A stretch of 64,000 nucleotides of DNA from Diphasiastrum complanatum (taxonomy: Eukaryota > Streptophyta > Lycopodiopsida > Lycopodiales > Lycopodiaceae), in NCBI GenBank assembly GCA_029204225.1, contig CM055104.1:53483165-53547164 (forward strand). The letters are read 5' to 3'. Positions 31,786 to 43,832 of the stretch are shown one piece after another. Made by a program: the position numbers and the translations under genes. The notes beneath the pieces were generated by a model. It worked only from the letters and a program-made list of their open reading frames with translations, did not search any database and was not told the origin of the DNA. How positions within the stretch are numbered: the first letter of the stretch is position 1; every line of letters begins with the position of its first letter.

Positions 31786-32470
31786 ATGGCTGCCCTTAGA
31801 GGTGCTCCTCAGGAAGTCAATCCAATCATTGTTAGAAGAACACCCCATTTGGATCTACCCAAATACAATGGATTAACAGATCCAGTTAGATTTCTTCAGA
31901 TCTATTTTGAATCCTGTGAAGGCTATGGTGAAATTTTTCCTCAGGATAAACTTAAGCTTTTTCCTATAGCCTTAACAGGCGCAACACAAGATTGGTACTA
32001 TAATCAAGATGAAACTGAATGTACAGATTGGGAGACTGTTAAACGAGACCTTATCACACGGTTCAAACCTCAGAAGTTTATGGAAGACCTACTTTTAAGT
32101 AAAATTAAAATGGGAAAGCGAGAAATGGTTTGAGATTACATTGAACGGGTAAAACGCCTCAGATCTGAGTGAGAACCTAAACTGATTAACACAAATGCCA
32201 TGATTATGTGGGTTTTGTCAGGTCTACCTAAAAGGATCAGACGTGAGCTGAAATGCCATAATGAGTACGCACATTTGCACAATGTTATGGATGATGCAAT
32301 TCGGGAGGAGGATGAAGATTCAGATCAGTATGTTGTCTTATACATCAGGGAAGACCACTACGACATCCACCACTATTGCATCGACGAATGTCAATGCTAC
32401 TGCAGAAATGATGCTCAATGAGTTCGAGAAACTCGGGAAGAACCAGCAGAAACAGATGGATTTGAAAAAA
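31786..32470 (+). pseudogene. Gypsy gag, broken
   Basis: Starts MAALRGAPQEVNPIIVRR and contains LPKYNGLTDPVRFLQ, FPIALTGATQDWYY and RDLITRFKPQKFMEDLL, the retrotransposon Gag capsid domain. Two in-frame TGA codons occur (32,131-32,133 and one near 32,170), followed by WVLSGLPKRIRRELKCH...VMDDAIREEDEDSDQYVV in the same frame. After about 32,330 the coding sense shifts to the frame reading ...NEFEKLGKNQQKQMD. Both TGAs are what C-to-T change at CGA would give. The element is cut at about 32,470; no pol remains. Confidence 0.8.
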
Positions 32471-32708
32471 AATCTAAAACTTTTTACATAGCAAAGTGAA
32501 GAACACTAAGCCTTACTTCTTATCGCAGTGCTTAGTATGGTTTTAAGCTATATTTAGTGCTCTGAGTCAAATCTGTTCTGTGGCACTAAGACGGCCTTTT
32601 ACTACTTATGAATTTGGCATATGGTTGTGCCTAGTCGTCGCTCTTTTAAGTTATATTTAGGGGGTATTCCCAACAAACTGTAAATAAATAAAATCCTCCA
32701 ATAAAATG
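32471..32708. other. Short unassigned stretch
   Basis: AACTTTTTACATAG near 32,480 resembles 10,200. No gene. Confidence 0.3.
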
Positions 32709-33477
32709 TGTTGCGAGGGCATGACATCCTGCGTGTATAAGCCCATGGCCCAATGAGCACGCAATTGAAGATGCAAATAAAAATAAACTTGACTTGGGCC
32801 TTGTAATTAAAATAAAACTAGAGGCCCAATGTCATTTTTAAACTTAGAGATTACTTTTTAGAGTTGGGTCCAAATTGGGACTCACATGAATCTTGTGATT
32901 TCTAATGTACTTTTTGTGGACCCTTGGATCAAGTTGGGTCCAAGATGAATGGATAGGATCATTGTGAATATTAGCCAATAAGATTGAGGGACAAGGGCCT
33001 TCCCCATTTTATAAAAAGGCACAATTTGTACACTATTTCCATGCTTAATGAGAAGGAGGAAACTCTACCATTTTTGGAAGAGAAGCATCCTCATTTGCTA
33101 TTCACTACTTGCTATTGCTCTTGATTGTGTTTTCCATTGCTTTCTATTTCCATGTTTATTGTTTGTCATAGTGAATGTTTTTCCATTAGCAAGTATAAGG
33201 AGCATTTGAGCTAACCTCCACCCTCACTCTCTATCTCTCTCTTTCTCTTCCCTTCTCAATCTCTTCTTCTCCATTCCTTCTCTTCAACCAAAACTATGAT
33301 GAATGTAGGTGTAGAGGAGTAGAGTTAAAGAGGAGTAGTATAGTGGTGAGTAGAGTTAAGGGAGAAAGTAGGAAATTAACTAAAAGTAGCATCTATGCAT
33401 AGTTAGGCACCTATCCAGTGATCTGACCTTTGTTGACAGGCGGAAGGGCTATACTACGAGAGATCTTCGACCCCACA
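32709..33477 (+). repeat. 5' LTR of a second tRNA-Asp-primed Gypsy
   Basis: From about TGTTGCGAGGGCATG to ...CGACCCCACA. It shares with the 29,825 LTR the layout CCTGCGTGTATAAGCCCATGGCCCAATGAGC (compare CCTGCGTGTGTAAGTCCAACCC), so it is a distant relative. The left boundary could shift a few bases, as no second LTR is available. Confidence 0.65.
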
Positions 33478-33478
33478 G

Positions 33479-33496
33479 TGGCGCCGTTGCCGGGGA
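33479..33496 (+). other. Primer binding site (tRNA-Asp)
   Basis: TGGCGCCGTTGCCGGGGA, 18 of 18 complementary to plant tRNA-Asp. Confidence 0.9.
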
Positions 33497-33779
33497 TAGG
33501 TTTTCACTAACTAGTTTAGTTGCATTTTAGCTATTTTCTTGTTTTTTAGAGTAGTTTAGGTAGACTTTTGGGAGTTTAGAGTTAGTTTTCTGTATTTTTT
33601 CGTGTTTGGATTGTTAACAGCTAGCGGAGGAGGTGTGAGAGGGTAGAGGAGGCCCTGAACAACCTCTAAGGGCTTGAAACCCAAACCAATCATCCAAAAA
33701 ACTCAAAAGGTCAATTGTGCTTGAAAGAGATATCGGGTTGACCAAGTGTTGACAGACCAAAACTTTGACTGGCCACAAC
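33497..33779 (+). other. Leader of that element, interrupted at 33,780
   Basis: Noncoding. Its last bases ...GGCCACAAC are followed 15.5 kb later by ATAACTTCTTCACCGTAGCTCGG (49,307 on), which reads as the continuation of a Tat/Athila-type leader. Confidence 0.6.
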
Positions 33780-34268
33780 TGTAAAGACCACTAGGGAAAA
33801 CCCCTAAGATGAGGATAGGAAAACACAAGAGAGACTGTGGAGCAAAACCACCCAACCAAACCTAGATCCCTCTTGGAGAATCCTCCTGGATCTAGCCCCC
33901 AAGCCATGCCAATGTGACAACAAGAGGAGAAGAGCTCATCATGTAACCTAGACCAAGTCGTCGACGAAATAATCACTACCTCAATATATAGAGAGTAGGA
34001 TCCTATGCATGAGCACATACAATCCCCATGCACGTCAACTATAAATAGGTTATAGCTCTACATGCATACCTCTTGCCTATATCAGTCACACGTACATGCA
34101 CAACTCCATATGTCTCAATTAGAGTGTCTGGGTCCTCTCAAGGTCATTAGTCACCAACAGGCCTTGACATGGAATAAAATTTAGGCGTGACCAATAAACT
34201 CGAACACTGGAGGGCCGGTCTACCATATTAGAACTATTCCAGGTCCTTAAACAAATATGGCCATAACA
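33780..34268 (-). repeat. 3' LTR of the minus-strand Gypsy (left)
   Basis: Plus-strand ends TGTAAAGACC...GGCCATAACA. By eye 28 base differences and no indel against the right LTR over 489 bp. TATAAATAGG at 34,040 is a plausible TATA-like element on the plus strand only. Confidence 0.93.
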
Positions 34269-34282
34269 TTCTTCCTCCCTTA
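34269..34282 (-). other. Polypurine tract
   Basis: Minus-strand TAAGGGAGGAAGAA directly precedes the LTR's TG, the primer for plus-strand DNA. Confidence 0.8.
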
Positions 34283-35088
34283 AACAGGTTCTGTCCTCAG
34301 AACGAGAAAAAGAAAACATGAAACTATTCCTTAAGCTTTCAATTCTTTCCCATGAATCATTATTCTTAGTCCAATCTTTCCATCTGAATAAGCACTCAGA
34401 GATGCAACAATTCTTTAATTGCTTGCCTCTACTCATGAATACCAATTCAAATTCGAAAAGATACACTAAGCTATAAATCTTCCAAATGGGTTGATCTACT
34501 CCAAAACAAAAGTTTATCACCTTCATGTAATCCTAATTACATCAACCACAAGGTGAATTAACTTCTTTATTTCAGAAATCAAATCCAAAAGCTAAAGAAA
34601 TTCCATGTCAATTTCTTGTAGAAAATAATGCCTCTTGGTACAAATATTCTTAGAATATCCAAATATTCTAAAATACCACAATTCAGTCATCTAAAATCTC
34701 TAGGAGATCCATCAAGTCTCAGACAATCATAACTCAAACCAGAGTACTGCAGTTACTCTAATGAATTAACAGTCTCATTTCTAGCATCATATGCAAGAAA
34801 TCAGCATTTATCTGTATCTTAATAGATTTATCTGTCTCCTACAAAACTGGAGATTTAGACTGAACTTTGTACACAAGCACTTATAGACTACAGTCTGTAA
34901 TGTAAGCAAATTCCTCATAAGTAAGCAATTACTTAATGAAAATGCCTGTGAGATCCACACAATCTCAAGTATGTGCTCAAGTAAGGAAATTTAGAGTTCA
35001 ACCAACAGATCTAAATCCTTAACTCACCCAATTGATCAAGAATTACTCATTATCTTAAGAATCCTCATATTTCTTTCAAATGACTTTT
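34283..35088 (-). other. Degenerate Gypsy internal sequence (3' end)
   Basis: Many stops in all frames. Probably decayed integrase/3' UTR of the minus-strand Gypsy, up to the Copia insertion. No domain recognised. Confidence 0.5.
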
Positions 35089-35883
35089 TGTTAAAATTAA
35101 AAAAACAAATCATATTGATTTCTTGGTTTGCTACAAATGTTGTACCATGCAAGTATGTAGCTCATAAATGCAAAATTTCAAGTTTGGCCTACATAGAACT
35201 CGAGCTACATGGTTATGTAATGTCTAGATTGAAGAATACAACTTGCATATAGTTTGTAGACATAGAATTGACAAATTCATGCTTGTAGAAACTCGTGGCA
35301 ATTCACATGCATTAATTGTAAGTGATCCATAGTGACATGCAAGGCATGCACAAAGTGTAATGGACACATGCATGATGATTTGTACTTTGTTAGTTAGAAC
35401 TAGTACACTTGTAAAAAGTTGGTAGAATTTTGTGCATGGCAAGTGACAAATGTCACATAGACTCTAGATGTCACTTTAGTTGTCATTTTGGAATGGATAG
35501 ATAAGGTTCTACCTCGAGCTACCTCAAACTCCATAAATATGTGTAGCTCTCCTCACAATCGATGATGAAGAACCAAAGTTTTGTAGCTACCTTATGCCAT
35601 TTTGGATCTAAACTATTTTGCTTGTTATCTCTCTAGCTTTCTCTCTCTAACTCGTGTTGAAGCTAATGCTAATACACTAAAATCTTGTACTTTTGTTCAT
35701 TATTTGATTCATTGCTATCATATTTTGATGCTTAGCATGCTAGATTGTGGTTAAGCCATTTCTTCTGAACTAAATCTTGCTAAACAATCTAGAACCAAGT
35801 TACTGTGCTAATCACAAAGCTTAATCAAGATCAATCATACTTGTGGACATTCCCCACACGTGTGAATTCTATAAATTTTGTCA
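35089..35883 (+). repeat. 5' LTR of the Copia complex
   Basis: 795 bp, TGTTAAAATT...AATTTTGTCA. Contains CACACGTGTG at 35,855-35,864 near its end. Confidence 0.92.
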
Positions 35884-35896
35884 TGGTATCAGAGCC
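35884..35896 (+). other. Primer binding site (tRNA-iMet)
   Basis: TGGTATCAGAGCC directly abuts the LTR. Confidence 0.92.
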
Positions 35897-36585
35897 AAAT
35901 TAAGCTTTGCATGCTAACATCTCTGATTGTACAAGAAACTGAGAGCTAAATCAAGCAAAATAAAAGTTTTGCACTTTTTATCACCTTTCTCTGAAGTGTA
36001 TTTGGATCAAATCGGATTAGAACTGAATTTTCAGACCTGAAAAGTGGTAGTACGGAATTCTGGAACTCCACACGTGTGAAAATCAGATATTTTCAGTTCT
36101 TTTGTTCTCCTTGCTAATAGATCCAAAAATAGTAGTCTTATAGCTTAATGGAAAGCTTATGATCTGTAATTTTCATAGAAATTGAAATCAAATCAATATG
36201 ATGTCTCTAACAAGAGTTATAAGCTCTTAAAGAGGATAGGGATAGGTCCAAAATCCGAGTGACAACATTTTGATTTGATTCAATCTTGCTTTGTTCTGAA
36301 TCCATTGCTACAAGAAATTGAAGATCAAGACTGAGTTTGAAGTAATGAACACCTTTTGAGCCTTCTGAGAGTCAATTGTATTTTTTTTTAAGCATTTCAC
36401 ACATGCCAAAAGTAGGATTCAAACTAGCCAAAGTGTCTCAATCCACTTTGTGTGTCTGATCTAGATAACTTGTTTTGTGGAATATTTGAGAGTCATCTCA
36501 AATACAGTTGCAAGTGTTTCACATAGGAAGATAGTACATCCTTGAAAATACCTATAGTGAAAGAGAGCATCAACTTTAAGTCTAA
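35897..36585 (+). other. Copia leader
   Basis: Noncoding 5' leader; CACACGTGTG recurs at 36,069-36,078. Confidence 0.6.
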
Positions 36586-37479
36586 TTGGAACAAGCTCAA
36601 ACATATCTCAGTCCAATAATTCAGGGAGGATATCTTCTAGAAGCCAGTGAAAGACTAAACACTTCTAATTACTCAATTTGGAAGTTCAGAATGGAGTCTA
36701 TCTTGATACTCCAAGATGTTATGGATATTGTGCTTGGTGTTGAGGAGGAGCCTCAAGCACAGGCTGAAATTCTTAAGTACAAGAAAAGAGCTAGAATGGC
36801 TCTACATTTCATTAAGATGAATGTATCTAATGAAATTTTGAGAGAGATAGGATCTTGCACTACAACCAAAGAAGCTTGGGATGCACTAAAGACCATCTAT
36901 GAAGCAAAGAATAATTCTAGAATACTCACTCTTAAGAATCAGGTTTTTCAAAGTTTCTGAGAGTTAAAGATTTACATAGAGAGCTTTCATGTGTTGGTGT
37001 TGCTATTAACCAAGATGAGCTAGTTCAAGTCATACTGAATGGCTTGAGAGATGACTATGATAATCTTGTTCGATCTTTTGCTATTAAAGAGGAGTTTCCT
37101 AATCTAGAAACTCTCCAAGGAATTCTTATTTCTGAAGAATCTAGACAAAGCTATAAACTCTCCAGGATGAACAAACTTGAGCATGGTGGAAGTGACAAAG
37201 CCCTCTTTGTCAAAGGCAAATAGAAAGGAAGGAGTAAGAATCAGTTCTCTCAAGTATCAACAAAGACAAAGCCAAAGATCGAGACAAAGATGGTGAAGAG
37301 GATGATACATCTCATCCTTCTAACTCAAAGACCAAGAAGAAGAAAGTGAAGTGTTTCTTCTGTGGCAAGAAGGGGCACTATGCTTCTAATTGCTTCAAGA
37401 AGAAAAACCAACTCAAACAAGCTAATCTCTCCAAAGAGATTGAAGAAGATTCTGTTGCAAGTGATGGAGAGGATCACTT
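36586..37479 (+). pseudogene. Copia gag, first copy
   Basis: Capsid region reads LEASERLNTSNYSIWKFRME...KKRARMALHFIK...TTKEAWDALKTIYE (UBN2). The first codon is TTG (36,586) right after a stop, probably a mutated ATG. The frame breaks at about 36,950, resumes as VKDLHRELSCVGVAIN..., and shifts again before the zinc knuckle CFFCGKKGHYASNC (CX2CX4HX4C, 37,352-37,393). At least three frame changes make it non-functional. Confidence 0.85.
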
Positions 37480-38000
37480 ATGGTGTCTAGTTTTTCTTCA
37501 TCACCTTTAAAGAAAGATGGAGCTTGGTACATAGACATTGGAGCTTCTTCACATTTGTGTTGTTCAAAGGAGTCATTTGACTCAATCTTACCTTTCAAAG
37601 GACTCAAGAGATCTATTTATACTGCTAATGATCATGAGTGCCCAATAGAAGGAATTGGCAACATTCCATTGAAACTTGCTTCTTCAAAAGTTTTTGCACT
37701 TTCTAATGTTCTTTTCATTCCAAAACTCACAAAGAATTTAATTAGTGTGGGAAAGTTGCTTGATAATGGTTGTGATGTAAAGTTCAACTCCAATACTTGT
37801 TTATCAAGAGAAATGATGATATCCTTGTTGATGGATATAGATGTGGTGGAATTTTTAAGTTGAATTCTTATGAGAATGCAAACCTTTGTGAAGTTGCTTT
37901 GTTATCTAAGGAGGAGCTGTGGCATAGAAGGTTGGGTCATCCTAACTTTAAATCTATGTCTTCTATGGTTAAGAAGGTGAAGGCTATTGGTCTTCCATAA
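37480..38000 (+). pseudogene. Copia protease and GAG-pre-integrase region
   Basis: The protease motif is AWYIDIGASSHL (Asp codon 37,534-37,536); the usual D-S/T-G is D-I-G here, which should impair the active site. A frameshift at about 37,800 leads to the GAG-pre-integrase segment ELWHRRLGHPNFKSMSSM, which ends at a TAA at 37,998-38,000. Confidence 0.85.
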
Positions 38001-38760
38001 TCTCTTTCTAAAGATTTCAAGCCTTGTGAGGCTTGTGCCATTGTAAAGTCACACAGAAAGCCATATCAGAAGTCTTTTATAAAGACTACTCATCCTTTGG
38101 AGCTTATACACTCAAATGTACATTTTTTCTCTTCTAAAAGTATTGGTGGTGCAACATGTTTTGTCACCTTTATTGATGACTTTACTAGATATACCTGGAT
38201 GTATCTACTTTCTTCAAAGGCTATGGTTTTTTATCACTTCCTAATCTTCAAAGCTTATGTTGAGAAAAAGTTTTCTTTTAAAGTTAAAGCTTTAAGATGT
38301 GATGGAGGAGGTGAATACATCTCCAACAAGTTTCATGAATACTGTGAAGGTGAAGGAATAAAGAGAGAGTTTTCTTGTGCTTATTCTTCATCTCAAAATG
38401 GAGTAGCTGAGAGGAAAAACAGATCTTTATGTGAATGTGCTAAAGCAATTCGAGTAGCAGCTTCTTTGCCTATTGATTATTGGGGTGAAGCTATAAATTG
38501 TGCAAACTATTTGTGCAATAGATTACCTCACAATGCACTTGCTGTAAAATCACCTTTTGAAGTCTTGTTTAAGAAGAAACCTAAGGTAGATCACCTTAGA
38601 GTTTTAGGTTGTGCTTGCTTTGTTAATGTGCCCTTGGAAACAAGGAAAAGAGATGATCCTAATTCTATCAAAGGGATCATGGTTGGATATGCATCCAACA
38701 AGAAAGCTTACAGAATCTATGTTCCCTCTAGTCAACTACAATTGAGAGTAGGGATGTTAT
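38001..38760 (+). pseudogene. Copia integrase, first copy
   Basis: Covers CEACAIVKSHRKP (zinc-binding end), LIHSNVHFFSSKS, FVTFIDDFTRYTW, RCDGGGEYIS, QNGVAERKNRS and RVLGCACFVNVP. Of the catalytic triad the first Asp (family: HSDV/HTDV) is Asn in HSNV; the second Asp and the Glu are intact. A one-base loss at about 38,730 ends the frame; the second copy keeps the ancestral reading at that point. Confidence 0.88.
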
Positions 38761-40539
38761 ATTCCATGAAGATCAAAATTACATTCTTGAGGAGGCCGAG
38801 TTCAAAGATTCTCACAAAGATACTCCAATCATCACCCTTGAAGATTATTATGGAGAGATGGGACCGAGAATTGAAGAGTCACCTCGAATCTTTTCACCAA
38901 GGAGATCTCAAAGAGAAAGATCCGAGCCTAGAAGGCTTACCTATGAAGATAGAGGCAAGCAAGTGGAAATCAGCTCCACTAATTATGCTTATTTTATTTC
39001 TCATGAGGAGCCAAAGGATGTATATGATGCACTCAACTCGAAGGAATGGTACCTTGCCATAAAGGAGGAATATGAAGCTTTGATGGCCAATAAGACATGG
39101 AAGCTTGTGGATCTTCCATCCAACAAGCACATCATTGGTTGCAAGTGGGTTTTTCGAGTCAAGTATAATCAAGATGGTAGTACAAGGCTAGGCTTTGTGC
39201 TAAAGGTTTTGCTCAAGTTTATGGACTTGATTACGAGGAGACCTTTGCCCCAGTTGCAAAGATGGTATCAATTAGAATCATAATTTCTCTTGCTTGTTTT
39301 TTCAATTGGCAAGTTTTTCAACTAGATGTCTCTAATGCATTTCTGAATGGGTATGTAGAAGAAGAGATTTATATGGATCAGCCTATTGGGTTCATCCATG
39401 ATAAAGAAAAAGTTTGCTTGCTCTTCAAAAGTTTATATGGATTGAAGCAAGCTCCAAGGTCATGGTATTCTCGACTTAACATCTTTCTTGAGTCACTAGG
39501 ATTTAATCTTAGTAACTATGATCCTTCCTTATATGTCAAGTTTTTTGATAAAGATATTGTCATTCTTCTTATTTATGTTGATGATATCATTTTGACAGGA
39601 AGTAGTATCAAGTTAGTTGAGGAAACCAAGATTGCACTTGGAAAAGAGTTCAAGATGCAAGATCTTGGAACTATTCACTATATTCTAGGATTAAAGATTG
39701 ACTTTCTTAAAGATAAAGTTTTTGTATGTCAATCCAAGTATGCTCTTTCAATGTTAAAGAAGCTCAATATGTTGAATTGTAAGAGTATAGAAACACCTAT
39801 GGAACAAAATGTAAAGGATTCTAACAAAGGTGATGAAAGATCCTTCGTGGACATCACACTTTTTAGAAGCCTTATAGGCTCCTTAATTTGGCTCACAATA
39901 ACTAGACCTGACATAAGCTTTAGTGTTCATAAGTTGAGCCAGACTATGCAAAATCCTACTATCTATCATTGGAAAATGGCCAAGAGAGTGCTTAGATATA
40001 TCTCTTCAACTTTTGATTTTGGTTTATTGTATAAAAGTGAAGATCTTTCTATTATTGGTTATTCTGACTCGGATTTTGCAAGTGATAGAGCAGATCGAAA
40101 ATCTACAAGTGCTTATGTCATATATCTTGGAGAAAACTTGATATCTTGGCTTTCCAAAAATCAAGATACTGTATCACTCTCATCATGTGAAGCTGAGTAC
40201 AAGGCACTCACTACAACAACAAAGGAAGTGCTTTGGATCAAGATGTTACTAGTGGAACTAAAGATAATCTTGGAAGAGGATCTACCTATGATCATGTGTG
40301 ACAACATTTCAGCCCAAGCCCTTGCCAACAACCCGATATTCCATGCAAGGAGCAAGCATATCGAAGTTGCACATCACTTCGTGAGAGAGAAGCTCATTGG
40401 AGGGGAAATCAATTTGGAGCACATCGACACATCATCTTGCATTGCTCATATGCTCACCAAACCTTTGAGCAAAAGTTCCTTCATCAAGCATAGAGCCAAT
40501 CTTGGAGTTATACCAAGATCCATGTTCAAATCAATATAG
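38761..40539 (+). pseudogene. Copia reverse transcriptase and RNase H, first copy
   Basis: RT begins ...KEWYLAIKEEYEALMANKTW (38,858 frame). A 10-bp deletion at about 39,178 shifts the frame; the remainder 39,262-40,539 is open: FQLDVSNAFLNGYVEEEIYM, LYGLKQAPRSWY, catalytic YVDD (39,574-39,585). RNase H follows with SDSDFASD, SSCEAEYKAL and MCDNISAQAL. Near the C-terminus IAHMLTKPL replaces the usual ADMLTKPL (Asp to His), seen intact in the second copy. Confidence 0.9.
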
Positions 40540-40556
40540 ATTAATTCTAGGAGGAG

Positions 40557-41128
40557 TGTTAAAATTGGAAAAACAAATCATATTGATTTCTTGGCTTGCT
40601 ACAAATGTTGTACCATGCAAGTATGTAGCTCATAAATGCAAAATGCCAAGTTTGGCCTACATAGAACTCGAGCTACATGGCTATGTAATGTCTAGATTGA
40701 AGAATACAATTTGCATATAGTTTGTAGACATAGAATTGGCAAATTCATGCTTGTAGAAACTCGTGGCAATTCACATGCATTAATTGTAAGTGATCCATAG
40801 TGACATGCAAGGCATGCACAAAGTATAATGGACACATGCATGATGATTTGTACTTTGTTAGTTAGAACTAGTACACTTGTAAAAAGTTGGTAGAATTTCA
40901 TGCATGGCAAGTGACAAATGTCACATAGACTCTAGATTTCACTTTAGTTGTCATTTTGGAATGGATAGATGTGGTTCTACCTCGAGCTACCTCAAACTCA
41001 ATAAGTATGTGTAGCTCTCCTCACAATCAATGACGAAGAACCAAAGTTTTGTAGCTACCTCATGTCATTTTGGATCTAAACTATTTTGCTTGTTATCTCT
41101 CTAGCTTTCTCTCTCTAACTCATGTTAA
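40557..41128 (+). repeat. Truncated middle LTR of the Copia complex
   Basis: Preceded by AGGAGGAG polypurine. Matches the first ~570 bp of the 5' LTR, then breaks within CTCTCTAACTC-TGTT and continues as internal sequence (AAGGGATCATGG, equivalent to 38,671). Confidence 0.92.
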
Positions 41129-43009
41129 AGGGATCATGGTTGGATATTCATCCAACAGGAAAGCTTACCGAATCTATGTTCCATCTACCTCAACTACAAT
41201 TGAGAGTAGGGATGTTATATTCCATGAAGATCAAAAAGACATTCTTCAGGAGGTCGAATTCAAAGATTCTCACAAAGATACTCCAATCATAACCCTTGAA
41301 GATTATCATGGAGAGATGGGGCCGAGAATTGAGGAGGAGTCACCTCGAATCTTTTCACCAAGGAGATCTCAAAGAGAAAGATCCGAGCCTAGAAGGCTTA
41401 CCTATGAAGATAGAGGCAAGCAAGTGGAAATCAACTCCACTAATTATGCTTATTTTATTTCTCATGAGGAGCCGAAGGATGTATATGATGCACTCAACTC
41501 AAAGGAATGGTACCTTGCCATGAAGGAGGAATATGAAGCTTTGATGGTCAATAAGACATGGGAGCTTGTGGATCTTCCATTCAACAAGCACATCATTGGT
41601 TGCAAGTGGGTTTTTCGAGTCAAGTATAATCAAGATGGCACAATCAACAAGTACAAGGCTAGGCTTTGTGCTAAAGGTTTTGCTCAAGTTTATGGACTTG
41701 ATTACGAGGAGACCTTTGCCCCAGTTGCAAAGATGGTATCAATTAGAATCATAATTTCTCTTGCTTGTTTTTTCAATTGGCAAGTTTTTCAACTAGATGT
41801 CTCTAATGCATTTCTGAATGGGTATGTAGAAGAAGAGATTTATATGGATCAGCCTATTGGGTTCATCCATAATAAATAAAACGTTTGCTTGCTCTTCAAA
41901 AGTTCATATGGATTGAAGCAAGCTCCAAGGTCATGGTATTCTCGACTTAACACCTTTCTTGAGTCACTAGGATTTAATCTTAGTAACTATGATCCTTCCT
42001 TATATGTCAAGTTTTTTGATAAAGATATTGTCATTCTTCTTATTTATGTTGATGATATCATTCTGACAGGAAGTAGTATCAAGTTAGTTGAGAAACCAAG
42101 ATTGCACTTGGAAAAGAGTTCAAGATGCAAGATCTTGGAAAAATTCACTATATTCTAGGATTAAATATTGACTTTCTTAAAGATAAAGCTTTTGTATGTC
42201 AATCCAAGTATGCTCTTTCAATGTTAAAGAAGTTCAATATATTGAATTGTAAGAGTATAGAAACACCTATGGAGCAAAATATAAAGGATTCTAACAAAGG
42301 TGATGAAAGATCCTTCATGGACGTCACACTTTTTAGAAGTCTTATAGGCTCCTTAATTTGGCTCACAATAACTAGACCTGACATAAGCTTTAGTGTTCAT
42401 AAGTTGAGCCAGACTATGCAAAATCCTACTATCTATCATTGGAAAATGGCCAAGAGAGTGCTTAGATATATCTCTTCAACTTTTGATTTTGGTTTATTGT
42501 ATAAAAGTGAAGATCTTTCTATTATTGGTTATTCTGACTCGGATTTTGCAAGTGATAGAGCAGATCGAAAATCTACAAGTGCTTATGTCATATATCTTGG
42601 AGAAAACTTGATATCTTGGCTTTCCAAAAATCAAGATACTGTATCACTCTCATCATGTGAAGCTGAGTACAAGGCACTCACTACAACAACAAAGGAAGTG
42701 CTTTGGATCAAGATGTTACTAGTGGAACTAAAGATAATCTTGGAAGAGGATCTACCTATGATCATGTGTGACAACATTTCAGCCCAAGCCCTTGCCAACA
42801 ACCCGATATTCCATGCAAGGAGCAAGCATATCGAAGTTGCACATCACTTCGTGAGAGAGAAGCTCATTGGAGGGGAAATCAATTTGGAGCACATCGACAC
42901 ATCATCTTGCATTGCTGATATGCTCACCAAACCTTTGAGTAAAAGTTCCTTCATCAAGCATAGAGCCAATCTTGGAGTTAAACCAAGATCCATGTTCAAA
43001 TCAATATAG
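41127..43009 (+). pseudogene. Copia 3' pol, second copy (integrase end, RT, RNase H)
   Basis: Starts in the integrase C-terminal region GIMVGYSSNRKAYRIYVP, continuous with an upstream LTR-derived reading from 41,070. RT runs through KARLCAKGFAQVYGLDYEETFAPVAK, intact where the first copy has a deletion. A TAA at 41,877-41,879 (first copy: GAT AAA GAA) and a one-base loss at about 42,095 break it; YVDD is at 42,045-42,056. RNase H (42,125-43,009) is open and ends ...IADMLTKPLSKSSF...SMFKSI. Confidence 0.9.
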
Positions 43010-43026
43010 ATTATTTTTAGGAGGAG

Positions 43027-43832
43027 TGTTAAAATTGGAAAAACAAATCATATTGATTTCTTTGCTTGCCACAAATGTTGTACCATGCAAGTATGTAGCT
43101 CATAAATGCAAAATGCCAAGTTTGGCCTACATAGAACTCGAGCTACATGGTTATGTAATGTCTAGATTGAAGAATACAACTTACATATAGTTTGTAGACA
43201 TTGAATTGGCAAATTTATGCTTGTAGAAACTTGTGGCAATTCACATGCATTAATTGTAATGATCCTGTAAGTGATCCATAGTGACATGCAAGACATGCAC
43301 AAAGTGTAATGGACACATGCATGATGATTTGTATTTTGTTAGTTAGAACTAGTACACTTGTAAAAAGTTGGTAGAATTTCATGCATGGCAAGTGACAAAT
43401 GTCACATAGACTCTAGATGTCAATTTAGTTGTCATTTTGGAATGGATAGATGAGGTTCTACCTCGAACCACCTCAAACTCCATAAATATGTGTAGCTCTC
43501 CTCACAATCGATGATGAAGAACCAAAGTTTTGTAACTACCTTATGCCATTTTGGATCTAAACTATTTTGCTTGTTATCTCTCTAGCTTTCTCTCTCTAAC
43601 TCGTGTTGAAGCTAATGCTAATACACTAAAATCTTGTACTTTTGTTCATTATTTGATTCATTGCTATCATATTCTGATGCTTAGCATGCTAGATTGTGGT
43701 TAAGCCATTTCTTCTGAACTAGATCTTGCTAAACAATCTAGAATCAGGTTATTGTGCTAATCACAAAGCTTAATCAAGATCAATCATACTTGTGGACATT
43801 CTCCACACGTGTGAATTCCAAAAATTTTGTCA
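43027..43832 (+). repeat. 3' LTR of the Copia complex
   Basis: 806 bp; longer than the 5' LTR by an 11-bp local duplication (ATGATCCTGTA, near 43,260). CACACGTGTG at 43,804-43,813. Confidence 0.93.

Larger units (their letters stand above)
35089..43832 (+). mobile_element. Copia complex: LTR - internal - partial LTR - partial internal - LTR
   Basis: An outer pair of LTRs (35,089-35,883 and 43,027-43,832) encloses a full internal region (35,884-40,556), a third LTR truncated at about 41,128, and a second copy of only the 3' part of the internal region (about 41,127-43,026). The flanking five bases (CTTTT/CCTTT) agree at four positions. The layout fits an illegitimate crossover, with AAG microhomology, between an LTR and the internal region of another copy. 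RNase H segments of the two internals are almost identical, so the event is young relative to the Gypsy host. Confidence 0.85.
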
